A stretch of DNA of 64,000 bases from Rhabditoides inermis. Its lineage: Eukaryota > Nematoda > Chromadorea > Rhabditida > Rhabditidae. The notes below the pieces were generated by a model, which was not told where the DNA came from, did not search any database, and saw nothing but the letters and a program-made list of their open reading frames with translations. The stretch is from assembly GCA_963966185.1 (NCBI GenBank), contig CAWZYM010000114.1, positions 537,501 through 601,500 of the forward strand, written 5' to 3'. Positions within the stretch are counted from its first letter, which is position 1. Every line of letters begins with the position of its first letter. Positions 23,001 to 35,453 of the stretch are shown piece after piece. A program made the position numbers and the translations under genes.

Positions 23001-26000
23001 TCCGCCCCCTCCACCACTCTCCCTCGCAGGACGCGGCACAACCGCCTCCTCCGATTCCGCGCTTCTAATAACAAAAACGTAAAAACAAAACCGAGGGGTG
23101 GAACAAAACTGTGAGGTGTGGGGGTTAGCGGGGGGCAAACAACACACTAACAAAGGCGGCGAGCTACAAAACCACCATACAACTGCATGACGTCATCGCA
23201 ACATGTGGTCGCGGACAGGTCAGTCCGAGGATGGAGACAACATCTCTCGTCTGCGTGTCTCTGTTCGACTCACGCGTTGCCAATGCTGGCTGTCCTCGGT
23301 CGGATCGGCTGCGTGTGGCTGCGATCGCGGTGCGAGTGGTGCGGCCGCGCCGACAGAGACGCCGTCGACGGAACCGGCGAGAAGCTGCAACCGATCATGT
23401 AAACACATCGAAAATCAGGCTTGACTTGTCTATACTATTCAGTGAAACGCATTTCTCTCAACTTAATCGACAATCACACTCACCCATTGCCCATCTTCTT
23501 CTTCTTCTCGCTCTCGCGCTCGATTATCATGTTCAGCTTGTTGTGCACGTCCAGGGCAACCTGGAAAAGGACCGTCTCTCTCTCTCTCCCTCTCTCTCTC
23601 CTCTCTGTCCTGCTCTCTCTCTCTCTTTCTCTCTCGCCCTCTCTCTCTCCCTCCCTCTCCCCTCCCTACCTCCTCATTGTCGCACAGCGCCCACAGCTCG
23701 CACGCCCCCATCGGCGAACTCCGACCCATTCGCATCAGAAAGTACTTCTCCTGACACCCAAAGAACGCCACAAACTTGCGCTGAAAACAATACGTTTCAC
23801 AATGAACATCTACTGAATACGCTAATTCGTGTTACCAATCGAAGTCAGGCAAGCGCTGAACACACAACAACTACGTACAACAGCCACAGCTACAGCACAA
23901 GGTACTTGCCAAGCTCCACCAAACTCCACAAAATCCAAATCAAGTAGTGTTGCATTTGCATACACCATAAACAACTATCATATCCTATCATATCCTATCC
24001 TATCGATCAAGCTACGTCAAACAAGGACAAAACATTCACAGCACAAGGTGCTTGTCGACTGGTCGACTGGTCGACTCACAGGCAGTTCGAGAAAGTGTTC
24101 CGTGTGGAAGGGGGGTATGCCGCTGCTGGGCATGCCCGACTGCGCCGGCTCGATCCGACGGTCGCACAGCACAATCGTGTGCGCGTAGAAACACAGCCTG
24201 CAACCGAGTCGAATTTTTATCAAATCAATTTTTGCCCCTGTTCAAATCATTTACATGTACAACATGATATAGGCTTCATACTCAAACTGAATAACAAAAC
24301 CAATCCACTTTATAATCATTCTTCTTTCAAGTATGCAGTGCAATGTATAAATTCAAACACCCACACGCTCCGCCCCTCTAGACCACCCCCCGCACCTCTT
24401 GCCGCCCTGCAGCTTGGGGTCCTTGCTGCACATGTTGACGAGGTGCTCGTCGTTCTTCACTGGCTTCTTCAGCTTCGGCTGCAGCACTATGTCCACGTCC
24501 CACACGTACTCTGAACAACACAAGGGGATTATCTCTTAAAAAGTACTTCCAAGTAAAAGTAGTTGGCTTGTACAGATTGTCTTAATAGAGAAAAAGGACC
24601 GAAACGATTTCCATTGAGACATGTGCCAGCAGGCATTGTCACTATCAGGAGCAGCAGGCATTGTCACTATAGTAATCAATCCTCCGGAATCGCAATCACA
24701 AACCATCATGACAAAACTAAATCACCCACGAGAACCTAACATGGTCGGAACGTCGTCATTTGAACGTGACAAAGTACATGTTCCGTTCCGTTCTCGTCCA
24801 CATTTTCAGAATCAAAACTCCATTGGCCTCCCCAACTTCCACTTCTCCTTATCCGTGTGAGATTTCTTTCCACCTTCTCACGGCATACACCACAAAACCT
24901 TTTCAAACTAAAAAAAAAAACGAATCCCCTCCACTCACTCAACACTCACATGTTTCCGGCGAGCTGCAAAGCCAATCTATGCATCCCATAAACAACGCCT
25001 CCTATCCTATACTAGCAAACAAGCTACGTCAAATCCCAACTCATCCGATATGAACGAGATAATCCGCTACGCGAGCAAATTTCTGCGACAAACACTAAAC
25101 AACCATGACTAGCCGATCTGTTGCAAAAACTAGGATACAGACAAGAAGTAAACAAACATCAAACAAACAAACAAATAAACAACTGACCAAAGAACTCCTG
25201 CGGAAGGACTGGCCGGCCCAATCGGAGGGCGCGGGATGGAATCACCGTCGACAGAATAGCGTCGTACCTGCAGAAAAATCATTAGCAAAAAAAGTTTAAT
25301 TCCAAGTTCCCACTTCCTAGCAACCTGCTTGATGGCCATCGATTCGTCTGGCCAGTATCCTCTGACTCGTCTTATCCATCATGCTCCGCCCCTTCAAGCC
25401 ACGCCCCCCCCCTCCCTCCGCACTCACCACTCTGTCGTCTGCGCCTCGTTGTCTCCCTTGATGAGCAGCGTTTCGTCGGGTGAATTCAAGCACACGCACT
25501 TTTTCAACTTCTGGTCAAACTGAAACAAAACATCATGTAACACTACTCAATTGCATTTTAACTCTACTATCTTTTCACAAGATGACCATTCACTTCACTA
25601 TTACAGTTAACACTTCTTGAATTAAAACATATTTCAACTTTGTTTAAAAATCTTGACGCATTGCCCCCTCCCTCACAATAGTCACGACCATGATTCCATT
25701 CAAGTAATGAGGAAATTAAGTAGCTGAAGTACAGCCGTCACCGCTTGCCGCTTCCGATTAAAATTGCATCTCGCAATTCCGCTTCCATCTTCCCCATCTC
25801 ACTTCCTCGGCATCTTTTTCCACCTTCCATCAACATACCACCCAGTTACTGGAACCATTACCACTTCCTTTAACCATTATCACAATTAAAGGTTTGTCCA
25901 GACTTGCATTTCTCTGCGATACGACACTTCGAAAGAATCCATTACCATCCCCCGCAGAGAAGCAGTGGCCAGACAATGATGCACTCTTCACCATCCCTCC

Positions 26001-28559
26001 TCTCATTTCCCATGATATACCGAGAGGGGGCGACGCCCATGCCTGGTGCGGACAGAGACAAGTGCAGGCCTCACAATCTCTCTCTCTCTCTCTCCCTCTC
26101 TCTCACCCCTTCTCACCCTGCAAAGTGCAACACAACAGCACTCGTGCACTCTGATCTCCCAATACTCACCCATCTTTGATCCAATGTCCCTCTGCCATGA
26201 CCACACACGATCAAGTACATACATAATCTCTACGCACCCAGTACCGCGCATGGAGTCTTAATGCACAATGCCTAGGCCTCCTGCCTCTGTCCTACCCCGC
26301 GACATTCTCACGTGTCTAGCCCGGCTCCCTCGTGATTCTGGAGAGAGAGAGAGAGAGAGATGCGCATGCGCGCGCCAAAGCCAAATGAGAATGAGAATCA
26401 CCCTCCTCCTCTCATCCCTCCTGGGCCTTTTTTTCTTCCAACTCGTGTGCCTGTGCAGCGGTACTCTGATACTGATACGCAATATCCTCCCGTCTCCCTC
26501 AGTTTCAGGGTCTGCACGTTTCGGACACAGCATCACGTACACGTTTCACAAATAGCCACACTCAGTTCCGTTCACCGTTCTTCAAACATTTATAGAGATC
26601 TCGGGAGACAGAGAGGAGCAGAGAGGAGCAGAGAGGCTACCCTCCGTCTGCGCAACTCACCACGAATTACGGATAAACACAATCGTTTCGTCACATTGCC
26701 AAGCTCACACACCGGATACCGGATACGGATTCTAGAGTCATCGTCAATGACGAGATATTGTGATAAGAGTGATATCTGATATCACCCCCCCCCCCCGCTT
26801 TCAATACTGCAGCGATAAGATGCCACGCATTCGCAGAAAGTGCGCACTAGCATGTAAACAAGAGGCTAGCTGGATCCACTTGTGTACTAGAAAAAAAACA
26901 GAGCAACGCGTCTCTGTCTCCCCCCCTTTCTCTCACTCTCACACCCTCTCTTTCTCTCTCTATCGCTATATTTTTCTCTCAGATTCTAATCACCGGCCAG
27001 CGATCACTCACTTCTCACATTCGAAAAATGCGAAAACACATTCTCTCCTGCCTACAACAAACAAATCATTACATTGCCGCTGCAGAGACTCGTCTCAGAG
27101 CAACAACAACCCCTCTTCCAAAAAACATAATTCATTCTCTCTCACTCTCATGCAACCATTTGTGAGAACAACACCATAACAGGCAGAGAAATAGAGAGGG
27201 AGAGAGAGAGTGTGTGTGTACCCCTCGTTCATAACGCACCAAAACAGCTTATCGCCATTCACTCATCATTCATGGTCACCCTAATCACAAGGTGAATCCG
27301 TTGGGTATGTTGCTAAAGGCAGGAAGATCGCAGCGTGTTCACCGTACATAGACAAACAACAGTGATAACCTATCACGGAAGTGATAGGCGCGGAATATGC
27401 GCGAGACAAACAAGACCAAAGGATGTTGTGGTCCAGAAGAAATGAGTGAGCCTGCCAACCCACCTGACACATCAAAAAAGCCCAAAATCTGCAGCGTGAA
27501 ATTGTCAACAAACCAATAACTGATAGCCCACTAAAACTATGAATCACGGGAATGTTCAAGCGATCCAAAATCAGTCGGTCAAAGTGGTCGAGTCTTAAAA
27601 TAAAACAGACTCACATGATCGTTGTTGACATTGAACGCGACCGAGAGGTCGATGAGGTGACGGGCCGGCTTCTTCTTGCGGTAGCTCTGCAACGAGACTC
27701 CGTGGCCACACCCCTCTAGACTCCGCCCACCTTCTCGCTCTCGTGCAGCTCCAACGCGCGCTCCGACAACACTGCGTACATCGTCTTCTTCGACTTCTGA
27801 AAACAATATTCAGATATTCAAATTCAATATCATTGTACCATCGCAAAAATCACAAATGGTCATATTCTTTTTCGCTTTTCCTCTCGAAGTTTTATCTACA
27901 AATGTAACGTATTCACAAATCACAATGAATCACAAAGACCCACATCATGAATCACCCCTGCTCTCCTGCAGGGGGCTTCGAAGAGACTAGCTACTTGTCT
28001 ATTAGTCATCATCACCACTTCTTATCCAAATTGACACAACAACACCCTATCAGCAATCACCGCACATGTTCACTCAACAACATTCCCCCTAATCCGTCAC
28101 TGCAGCAAGTGGCTGCTGACACGCATTAGACACAAATCTGAATCACTAAAAATCGAGACAAACAACTTTTTTCGTCTCGAGATGCATCACGGAACAGGCA
28201 GCGAGCGGGCAAGGAGCAACGATTGCACGAGCAACCATCTAATGCGTAGCGCATCACTGCATGCGGCAGTCACTTCACATCAATTCATCTACACACAACT
28301 TAACACCACACCGTTCTCAAAATTTCGTAAACAAGTAAATCTCAACTGGCGCATATCATACGTTTCAGGCACACCAACAACATCATATCACCTTGCACCA
28401 CAGTGTTGTAAACAAACAAACAAACAATAATACTCACGACAGGCGCGAATGCCATGGTGACGTGTCCGGACTTGAACACGCCCGCCTCCTCCTCGACCAG
28501 CGTGCCTATGCCGAACGACGAGCCGTCCCGCGAACGACCCATCTCGTCGCGACGCATAG
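12547..28559 (-). CDS. insulin receptor substrate (IRS) homologue
   Basis: Thirty-three exons, almost all joined by phase, give about 1250 residues, the usual IRS length. The first coding exon is 28438-28559. The ATG at 28557 is preceded in frame by a TGA created by splicing to the 5' exon at 29452-29512, so the start is firm. A PH domain follows (28438-28559, 27731-27796, 27615-27686, 25428-25519), with ELHESEKSYRKKKPARH and TTEWYDAIL. Next comes a PTB domain (24396-24510, 24080-24197, 23670-23780, 23484-23560) with FFGCQEKYFLMRMGR and ELWALCDNEE. A long Ser/Gly-rich tail (23274-23384 down to 12547-12645) carries YQTM, YLRM, YSSM and YTMM, the YxxM sites that bind PI3-kinase p85 SH2 domains. 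The protein should dock at the insulin receptor at the membrane and recruit PI3-kinase; the C. elegans counterpart is ist-1. Two places are unresolved: the donor of the exon ending near 22.75 kb and the frame of exon 14767-14983. Confidence 0.9.
13457..13706 (-). other. IRS tail exon with a YTMM site
   Basis: An 83-codon exon in phase with both neighbours. It contains DDEYTMMDVGMNG, an acidic-tyrosine YxxM motif of the kind phosphorylated by receptor tyrosine kinases. The rest is Gly/Ala-rich and low complexity. Confidence 0.8.
14767..14983 (-). other. IRS exon with conflicting reading frames
   Basis: The downstream frame must end SVDSPSR to join the next exon. That frame is open through the whole 217-bp exon but matches the upstream phase only if exon 15200-15278 is skipped. 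Including that 79-nt exon gives an equally protein-like start (SGSFGSGRSTPFNRRGGG) which then meets a stop. Either exon 15200-15278 is alternative, or a one-base indel lies in this exon. Confidence 0.6.
16661..18326 (-). pseudogene. LINE reverse-transcriptase copy in an IRS intron
   Basis: Minus-strand RT sequence in two frames separated by one in-frame stop at about 17702: KYRPISSTCFPCRVFERIL and YFDFAKAFDRVCHNKL upstream, then SGVPQGTVLGPVLFNVF and a YADD motif (DLKFY after it) downstream. The endonuclease domain is missing, so the copy is 5'-truncated. The 3' end carries a (TTA)n-type tail. The boundaries come from comparison with the IRS pseudogene intron at 49.9-50.0 kb, which lacks the insert. 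A short GAAC duplication is present at 16657-16660 and 18327-18331. Confidence 0.87.
19038..19133 (-). other. IRS tail exon with a YLRM site
   Basis: This exon encodes EDSYLRMDSADWRFGSAG. The phase requires splicing from exon 20830-20896 directly to here and on to 18604-18699. YLRM fits the p85 SH2 consensus. The donor used is GTGAGTG at 19031-19037. Confidence 0.8.
19324..19393 (-). ncRNA. tRNA-like sequence, probably a SINE head or pseudo-tRNA
   Basis: On the minus strand, the A box TGGCGCAGCTGG and B box GGTTCGATTCC match the Pol III consensus and lie at tRNA-like positions 8 and 52 from the first base. The 3' half does not close the T stem or the acceptor stem, so this is not a functional tRNA. 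A tRNA-derived SINE or decayed tRNA gene fits better. It lies in an intron of the IRS homologue, in the same orientation. Confidence 0.65.
19653..19674. repeat. (GAT)n microsatellite
   Basis: About seven perfect GAT units within an IRS intron. No coding role is seen. Confidence 0.9.
19870..20300 (-). repeat. exon-like tandem segments in an IRS intron
   Basis: Three stretches (about 19872-19970, 20068-20150 and 20220-20303) begin after TTGCAG or TTTCAG and end near GTATGC, GTGTGC or GTCAGT, like exons. The first two share the core TCGCGTGAGCARCACCGG. The phase of the flanking exons (20830-20896 to 19038-19133) joins perfectly without them, and including 20220-20303 in that phase gives a stop. 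They may be duplicated decayed exons or alternative exons. Confidence 0.45.
21445..21625 (-). other. IRS tail exon with a YQTM site
   Basis: The exon begins SIYQTMGGPDWSGSG, a YxxM motif, and then is Gly/Ser/Ala-rich. It joins both neighbouring exons in phase. Confidence 0.8.
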
Positions 28560-31500
28560 CTGAACTAGGATAGTACAATATTCTGAATCAGTAACTCGCT
28601 AGTGGGAGACAGGAATAGTAAAAGCCACCATGTGGTTCTTTTTCAAAAAAATGCTCAGATCGTCAGTCAGATCTTCACAAGCTTCGGAAAAAGAATTAAG
28701 GATATACAGACAAGTAACTGCATTCAACGAGTATATTGTTGGAATAGTGCAGCGAATAACAAGCGTAATGTATAAAACATAAAATTAAAATCTATTGGAT
28801 TTGACACGAATTTGCGAGCAAGCTGAACCGCAACGACAACGAAAGATTGTGAAGTGCCATAGTACAGCATTCCTATCAGATATATCAGATAAATTCGCAA
28901 CACTCAAACACGAGAACCGTGGCAATTCACGGTTTTTTGTTTGTGTTGAACACTACTGATAAGAAATTCGCGGATACACACGATTCAAAACACAATACAC
29001 TGATGTGCTCGCAACTAGCAACGCACATGTGCCGTGTCTATGCAAATTCATCATCACAATGTATGATCGCGCGTGCCCCTAACCCAATCCTTCAAACCGC
29101 CATAACATAAACACGGTAGAGAAAGAGAAGGAGAGGGGTGAGAGCGTGGGAAGAATACAGTGCGATCGAATCGACACAAAAACAAAGACAAGAGAGACAT
29201 GAAAAGAGAGTGCGCCGTGCAATGGCATACAAGACGAGATTCGAAACTATTCGAAACGACTTTCAAAAGAGCACGAGCACAGTCTTCCTTCCCGTCTTCC
29301 TTCCATCCCATCATCATTCGATTTCACAACATTGCAAACAATCACGGATACAGTGATGCGCGCAACACAACAGAAGTGAACCAAATTAATCAGCACAATT
29401 TCACAATGTCTCTGATATCTCTGATAAAGAGTAATAACGGCAACTACTCACCTCAATTAGCTGTCGCGACGCGAGAAACTGCGAGTGAAGCCGCCGTCGA
29501 TGGTACAGCACACTGAAACACGACTGTTTATATAGTTGGCACGGAGCAGCGATCATAAGTTCGGTGCCTGATCGCATGATCGCAATCAATGTACGGCGCC
29601 AGCGACACTGCGCGGCTAGACAGCACTCGCCCCGCGCCAAATGCCAAATCACTCGAGCAGCAGAATGCCACATTACAGATATCGAATGAACATATCAAAA
29701 CCTTCCGTGAAACCCCAATAAATCAATAATCAATAACAAATGACCACACGGTGCCCACCTGTTCTAGACGAGTTTGTTAGCGCTTAGAAAGTGACGTGAA
29801 ACGCGTCGACGACCCGCATGCAATCGAGGGACGCGGCGACGATTACTGAATATTAAAATAGAATCAATCAATAACACGAAAATCAATCAATATACATGGC
29901 CGACGAGGACACATGACACATTGATAGCGAATAGCGATACTCGATTCTTGATACAAAGTGCGAGGAGCAAAAAAGGTGTTATGCATACGACGACTGTACG
30001 ACTGTACGACTCATATTTACAAGGATTTATGGAAGACGGAAGCTCTCCTGTCTCGCTTTCGACGAGGGAACAGGGAAGAGAGTGAGATAACTGATTATGT
30101 GATAAATACGACTGCATATCTCCTCCTATCTCTTCCTCCCTCATCCCACTCTTCTAATCCGATGTGTAGCCATAGAAATACACAAGTCTCCACTTCACTT
30201 CTCTGCTCCATCGAGTCACGAATGAAAAGAGAAGCCTCGGGCAAATCCCCTCCTCTATCTACACTGTACGATTTCCATTTTGTATTATTAATCGCAAATC
30301 AAGCGGCTACGAGACGGCTCTTCTCGGCGATAAAACAACATGCAATAACTAGAAGCGAATACTCCCCCCGAGGAGCGCATTAAAACGTTCGATAGTCGCG
30401 TGCAGCAACATGTCAAGGAAGGAACTGTAAGTGCGCTCCACACTGTTGTGGCGGGGCGAAAACATGAGCAACGTACGAACGAAGCGTGTACCGACGTGTA
30501 CTCTACACAACACACCCGCTACAACCATGTCAATACCGAGACAATGCCAGGAGAGAGTGTTGGAATCGATAGTAATCGGGCGAGAAAGAGACGCCGCTCG
30601 ACGACGACACTCACAAACGGGCAATTTGTAATACCGTGTGTGTGTGGGTGCGATACACACACACAAGTACACGCAGTCGACTCGGATCGATCGAATGCAC
30701 CCAATTGATCATGTGAATAAGCACTCTGTGCCGCTATCTCTCTCTCTCTCGCCCCACAGACCAGCAGTCGGATAGCGATACAAACAACCCATTGGCACCG
30801 CGCCACGGCGCACAGGCCCATCAAACCGTGCCGCACAAACACTGTCAAGCTAGCGCCGGCGAGCGTCGACCGGTTTCAATAGCCCCTTTTTCCGAGCACA
30901 CGTCACGCTTAGAAACGTTGACGTGTTATCGCGTAGAATGGCGTGATCAGAAGCAGTGTTGCCGAAAGTACAAGCAATAAATAAAATCATTGCATAAATA
31001 AAATAACGTCTTATTATAGAATACACTTGTTGTGGTGTCGAGGGCGCCACAACATATGCAATGTTTGTGGTGTGTGACGCGCAGAGAATACGGGAAAACG
31101 GAGAGAAGCGATTAGCCTCGGCAGACGACAGCTATTCGAAATATGTTGCGAGGTAAACAACCTCACAACACTCAAGCCACGCGCGCGCTTCAGGGAAAGA
31201 CGAGGAGAAAAACGGCGAACCTTGCGATAGGGGGAATAATGAAAGGTCGAGTAATGAAATGGGAGTGTCACATGATGCGAGACCACGAGAATGTATAAAA
31301 AGAAGGGCGGCGGCGGACGAGCGGAAATCGAGAGATCCCAAATAGCAACGTCGTAAAATGTGGACGCGCCGCGGACAGAAGCCGGTGCGGGCGCGCGCCA
31401 AGCCAACGACACTTTTTGAGAGAATGCACTATTCCATTCCACACACACCAGCGCGACCACTCTCTCTGCTATCTCTCGCTCTCACTAATCAATAATTGTA

Positions 31501-32244
31501 CCGAGAGCCGCGCCGCCGTCAAAAACTCCAAGGCGGTCACACAAAGTGCAATCGCACGCGAGAGCTGCTGGCGGGCGCTGCTCACTGTGATAATGCGGCG
31601 CGGGCCGTGGAACTGTTGTTGTTGTACAGGGACTGGACAAGTGGCGGATCGATTGGAGAGTACATTCGCCCCGGCTACTCAGTCCTGCCACCGCCGTCGT
31701 TGTTTTTGCTTGTTGTTTCGCACAGTAAAAGGGCAACTCGGGTGCCGCCGCAGCGAATAACACAGCGGATTCGCTCGCTACACGTACCCACGAACACATA
31801 ACAACACGAAAACACACTGCACAATAATGTAATCACAAAAAAAACAGACACAACATAAGAAATCGGCGCTGAAACAAGGAAAACAGCATATTAATAAAAA
31901 CCGGCGACTTTGCACTTCCGGCAAATATCGTGTAATTTCCCAAATCCGCGTGCTGCACAGCGCCAATGTATAGCGCACCACGAAACACTCGCAGTCTGAA
32001 AATCGGAATTAGTACATTGAAATTTGTGAATATATTTCTTTCGACACACTTTTCAGCATCTCCTACAACATTATCATCTCGCTACGCTCTTCCACTAGCA
32101 TACACTGGATTATTACGGCTTTATTATCCCATACACGGTCCTATCTTTATCAGCTATCAATCGGATATCATCACACAGATGCGCATACCAGTTCCGCAGA
32201 AACGAACCGGTAATTGTCTCTCACATATCCCAACACCAGTCTCG
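28560..32244. other. IRS 5' region and intergenic space
   Basis: Holds one likely 5' untranslated exon of the IRS gene at 29452-29512 (preceded by TTTCAG, followed by GTGAGTAG, no ATG). No other exon could be supported. The translated frames between 29.9 and 31.8 kb on both strands are short, low in protein character and lack consistent splice sites. Confidence 0.5.
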
Positions 32245-32252
32245 TATAAAAG
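32245..32252 (+). promoter_or_regulatory. TATA box of the collagen gene
   Basis: TATAAAAG lies 62 bp upstream of the collagen ATG, a strong TATA match in the expected place for a strongly expressed cuticle collagen gene. Confidence 0.75.
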
Positions 32253-32306
32253 CGCGCGCTGCCGTCCAGAAGGCACCTCCATTCATTCGGCGGTCAATCC
32301 ACTCAA

Positions 32307-33369
32307 ATGGATCTTGACACGAAAATCAAGGTGAGCTCCTCTCTTCCTCGCCCTCTTTCCTACTGTACTCATACTTACTGTACTCGTTCAGGCTTACCGC
32401 TTTGTCGCCTACTCGGCCGTCACCTTCTCGGTGGTCGCCGTTGTGTCGGTGAGTACCGTACCACCCTGTCATTTGGAACATCGCGTACCCTTTTATTCTC
32501 CTAGGTGTTCATCACCCTCCCCATGGTGTACAACTACGTGCACCAGGTGAAGCGCGCCGTCTACAACGAGGTCTCCTTCTGCAAGGTGAGATCAATACCA
32601 TCGATGATCGATCAATAAATCGATATTGCAGGGCTCCGCCAAGGACATCTGGTCGGAGGTGCACCACATGAAGGACATCCCGGCTAACAGGACGGCGCGT
32701 CAGGCGTACGGAACCGCTGACGCGGCTGCGGCAGGAGGCGGCGGCGGCGGCGGAAGCTGCGACGGATGCTGCATGCCTGGCGCGCCCGGACCCGGTGGAA
32801 CGCCCGGAAAGCCTGGCAAGCCCGGAAAGCCCGGAGCGCCTGGACTGCCCGGCAACCCCGGCAAGGCGTCGTCTGCTCCTTGCGCGCCCATGACACCCCC
32901 GCCCTGCATGCCCTGCCCCGCTGGACCGCCCGGACCCGCCGGACCTCCCGGACCCGCTGGACCCGACGGAGGACCTGGAATGCCTGGCGCTCCTGGTGGC
33001 GCGTCTATGCCTGGACCTCCCGGACCTCCCGGACCCCCTGGACCCGCTGGAAACGACGGAGCGCCCGGTATGCCCGGAGGACCTGGAGCCGATGCGGCTG
33101 GAGGCGACTCCGGACCTGGAGCCCCTGGAGAGGCGGGACCCGCTGGACCCGCTGGACCTCCCGGACCCGACGGACAGTCCGGAGGCGGCGGCGTTGGAGA
33201 GCCCGGACCCAAGGGACCCCCTGGACCTGCTGGAAACCCTGGAGCCGATGGAAACCCGGGAACTGCTGGAGCGCCCGGAAACGCGGGAGGCGGCGGCGAG
33301 AAGGGAGTGTGTCCCAAGTACTGCGCCATCGACGGAGGAGTCTTCTTCGAGGACGGAACCCGGCGCTAA
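32307..33369 (+). CDS. nematode cuticle collagen
   Basis: Four exons (32307-32330, 32392-32448, 32505-32585, 32632-33369) give 299 residues with all phases 0. The N-terminus contains the Col_cuticle_N domain: a short basic cytoplasmic start, a membrane or signal-anchor helix ([20 protein letters not shown]) and the conserved [21 protein letters not shown]. An RTAR site before QAYG fits the subtilisin/furin cleavage site of these proteins. Gly-X-Y blocks follow, broken by short interruptions and flanked by Cys clusters that form interchain disulphides. The C-terminus is short ([19 protein letters not shown]). The protein is secreted, trimerises and is cross-linked into the cuticle. The long antisense frame here is a shadow of the Gly-Pro repeats. 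Confidence 0.97.
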
Positions 33370-33412
33370 GTGCAAGTGCAATCAACGCGCACCTATTTAT
33401 TGTAACTATTTC

Positions 33413-33418
33413 AATAAA
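33413..33418 (+). terminator. poly(A) signal of the collagen gene
   Basis: AATAAA lies 44 nt after the TAA stop of the collagen gene. Confidence 0.85.
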
Positions 33419-33539
33419 CACGCATCAGCAGTCGCGTATCGGGTGGTGTTCTGATCTCTTTTTTGCGGGACAAGCAATTGGCGTCTTTAGGACATGCAGA
33501 GAAAGCCGAGTCCACTTCCGATGCATATCTTTATTATAC

Positions 33540-33809
33540 CCCTCTCTCTCTCCCTCTCTCTCTCCCTCTCTCTCTCTCCCTCTCTCCCTTTCTCATTTCT
33601 CTCTCCCTTTCTCCTTCATCCCTCTCTCTCATTATTCCCTCTGTCTCCCTTGGAAGGACCGATCTCACTGGCTTTTTTCATTTCCCCTCCACACGACTAG
33701 GCCATTCACCTCACAACATAATAGATTCCATTAGAATCGGTCGACAATGAAATGGAATCAGCCACACCAATAGACCAATACACCTACAGCCCGAAAGAGA
33801 GAGAGAGAT

Positions 33810-33856
<47 letters not shown>

Positions 33857-34255
33857 GAGAGAGAGACCGGCGGTTCCATAGGCATAATCACGCTGTTGTC
33901 GCTGAATGCAACTCGAATATAATACGCCACTCCTCGCTCCTTCTCAAACCCTTCTCGTCTCGGAACCACCGTCGCCCAAATTCATACTACTACCCTAGAG
34001 TGCTGTTCTATTCACCTATTCTAAGGTTTTTTGTCGAGAATACACTCCTTATGTACGGTATACGGTATCCTTTGATCTTCCGGAGGCGTGGCCGAGTCGG
34101 CCCGGTGATTCCGGGTGGTCGTCGACCCGCGGGGGTCCGACGTCTTCGACAATAATTATCCAATCATTCTCTGCGCACAACTCACGGATACCAGCAAGCA
34201 TCACGTCAAATGGTCGGTAATTGCTGCCAGTTTCCAGGCCCATATCACTCTGGAG
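33540..34255 (-). other. exon-like minus-strand segments between repeats
   Basis: After a CT block (33541-33650) and a GA block (33794-33866), two minus-strand segments look coding. One, about 33868-33970, encodes REGFEKERGVAYYIRVAFSD and ends at a possible donor before the microsatellite. The other, about 34180-34255, follows a CTCCAG acceptor and encodes GLETGSNYRPFDVMLAGI. They could not be joined in phase. Plus-strand frames also stay open across the second, so strand and gene identity are uncertain. Confidence 0.35.
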
Positions 34256-34262
34256 AGAGAAA

Positions 34263-34297
<35 letters not shown>

Positions 34298-34884
34298 TGA
34301 GAGAGAGAGAGTGAGAGAGAGTGAGTGAGTGAGAGAGAGGGGGGAGGAAGGGAGGGAGGGAGGGAGAGAGAAAGAGAGAAAGAGAGAGAAATAGAGAGAG
34401 AGGGGGGAGTCATTGTCTTACCACTCGGAGCAAGCACTGCTGACTGCTCGAGTTTCAACCACCAGCTCTATTACTCACATTATTCGATTTTTTTTTCTTG
34501 TAACTCTCTTGTGTATGCAATTTTTATGACGACTTTCGAAAGAATCTCTGCATCCATATTGTGTATACAATTTTCTTAGGCTACAATTTGATATGTATGT
34601 GCATATATGTTATTTATATGATTGTGCATTACTATTGTCTACACCCGTTCATTGCCCATCACACATATAGTCGTGACGAAAGACATTATATATATATTGT
34701 TCTGACCCACCGCAACCAGAATCTATTTAGATCTCTCTGAGGTCAACTCCAATTCTTTCCCTATCTCTGAGTGAACACTTGCTCAGCGAAATTCTTCCTT
34801 ATTGCCTATTTTCGCATAACATTATCTCTTTCTCCGATTCCGGAGGAACAAATCGTTCCCGCTCTTTGCGTGGTTTACATCCTT

Positions 34885-34933
<49 letters not shown>

Positions 34934-35269
34934 CGACAATACACTCTTGCCTGACGTGAAGAGTGCGTTTCACGCGCTACAACTTTCGAACCATAATCGT
35001 CACAGCCATGTTTTCCCACGTGCCAGTCTAAATGCGTCGGCTCTCATCCGAGAATAGTCCTCTCCACTTCCTGTCTCCCACAACCTTTGCATTGATACGT
35101 AACGATCGCAGACTGCCTCTCTAAAATGCAGATTTCGAGTTGTATGCAGCTGTGCAATCATCTATGCGTGTATTGTTTCGTTTTGTCTTTTGCTATTGTC
35201 TATAGTCTATTATCGTTTCGTTTCGTGTAACTCCAACAAGCCCCGCCCCTCGCAGTCCTGCCCTTTCAG
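34256..35269. repeat. GA-rich repeats and unassigned sequence
   Basis: GA microsatellites occupy 34256-34412 and 34885-34932. The rest is AT-rich and shows no supported exon. The 5' exons of the plus-strand membrane-protein gene at 35270 should lie in this stretch or further left but were not identified. Confidence 0.6.
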
Positions 35270-35414
35270 CTAGCTAAACTGGAGGCGTGGATCTACGCGG
35301 CGCTCTTTCTCTTCTGCCTCCTCGCACCGTTGACACTACTGATCGGACAGAGGATATACAAGTACTGGCAGAGACGACCCGAGAAGTGAGCGTCTCTCTC
35401 TCTCTCTCTCTCTC

Positions 35415-35453
<39 letters not shown>

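Noticed and set aside
29900..31800. Numerous 60-150 codon frames upstream of the collagen gene
   Set aside because: They overlap on both strands, have no consistent splice sites and no conserved motifs.
32700..33329. 209-codon collagen-like frame on the minus strand
   Set aside because: It is the antisense shadow of the Gly-Pro-rich collagen exon. GGN-CCN codons read as Gly/Pro on both strands.
34082..34150. Sequence GTGGCCGAGTCGG resembling a tRNA A box
   Set aside because: No matching B box or cloverleaf could be built, and a protein-like frame crosses it.
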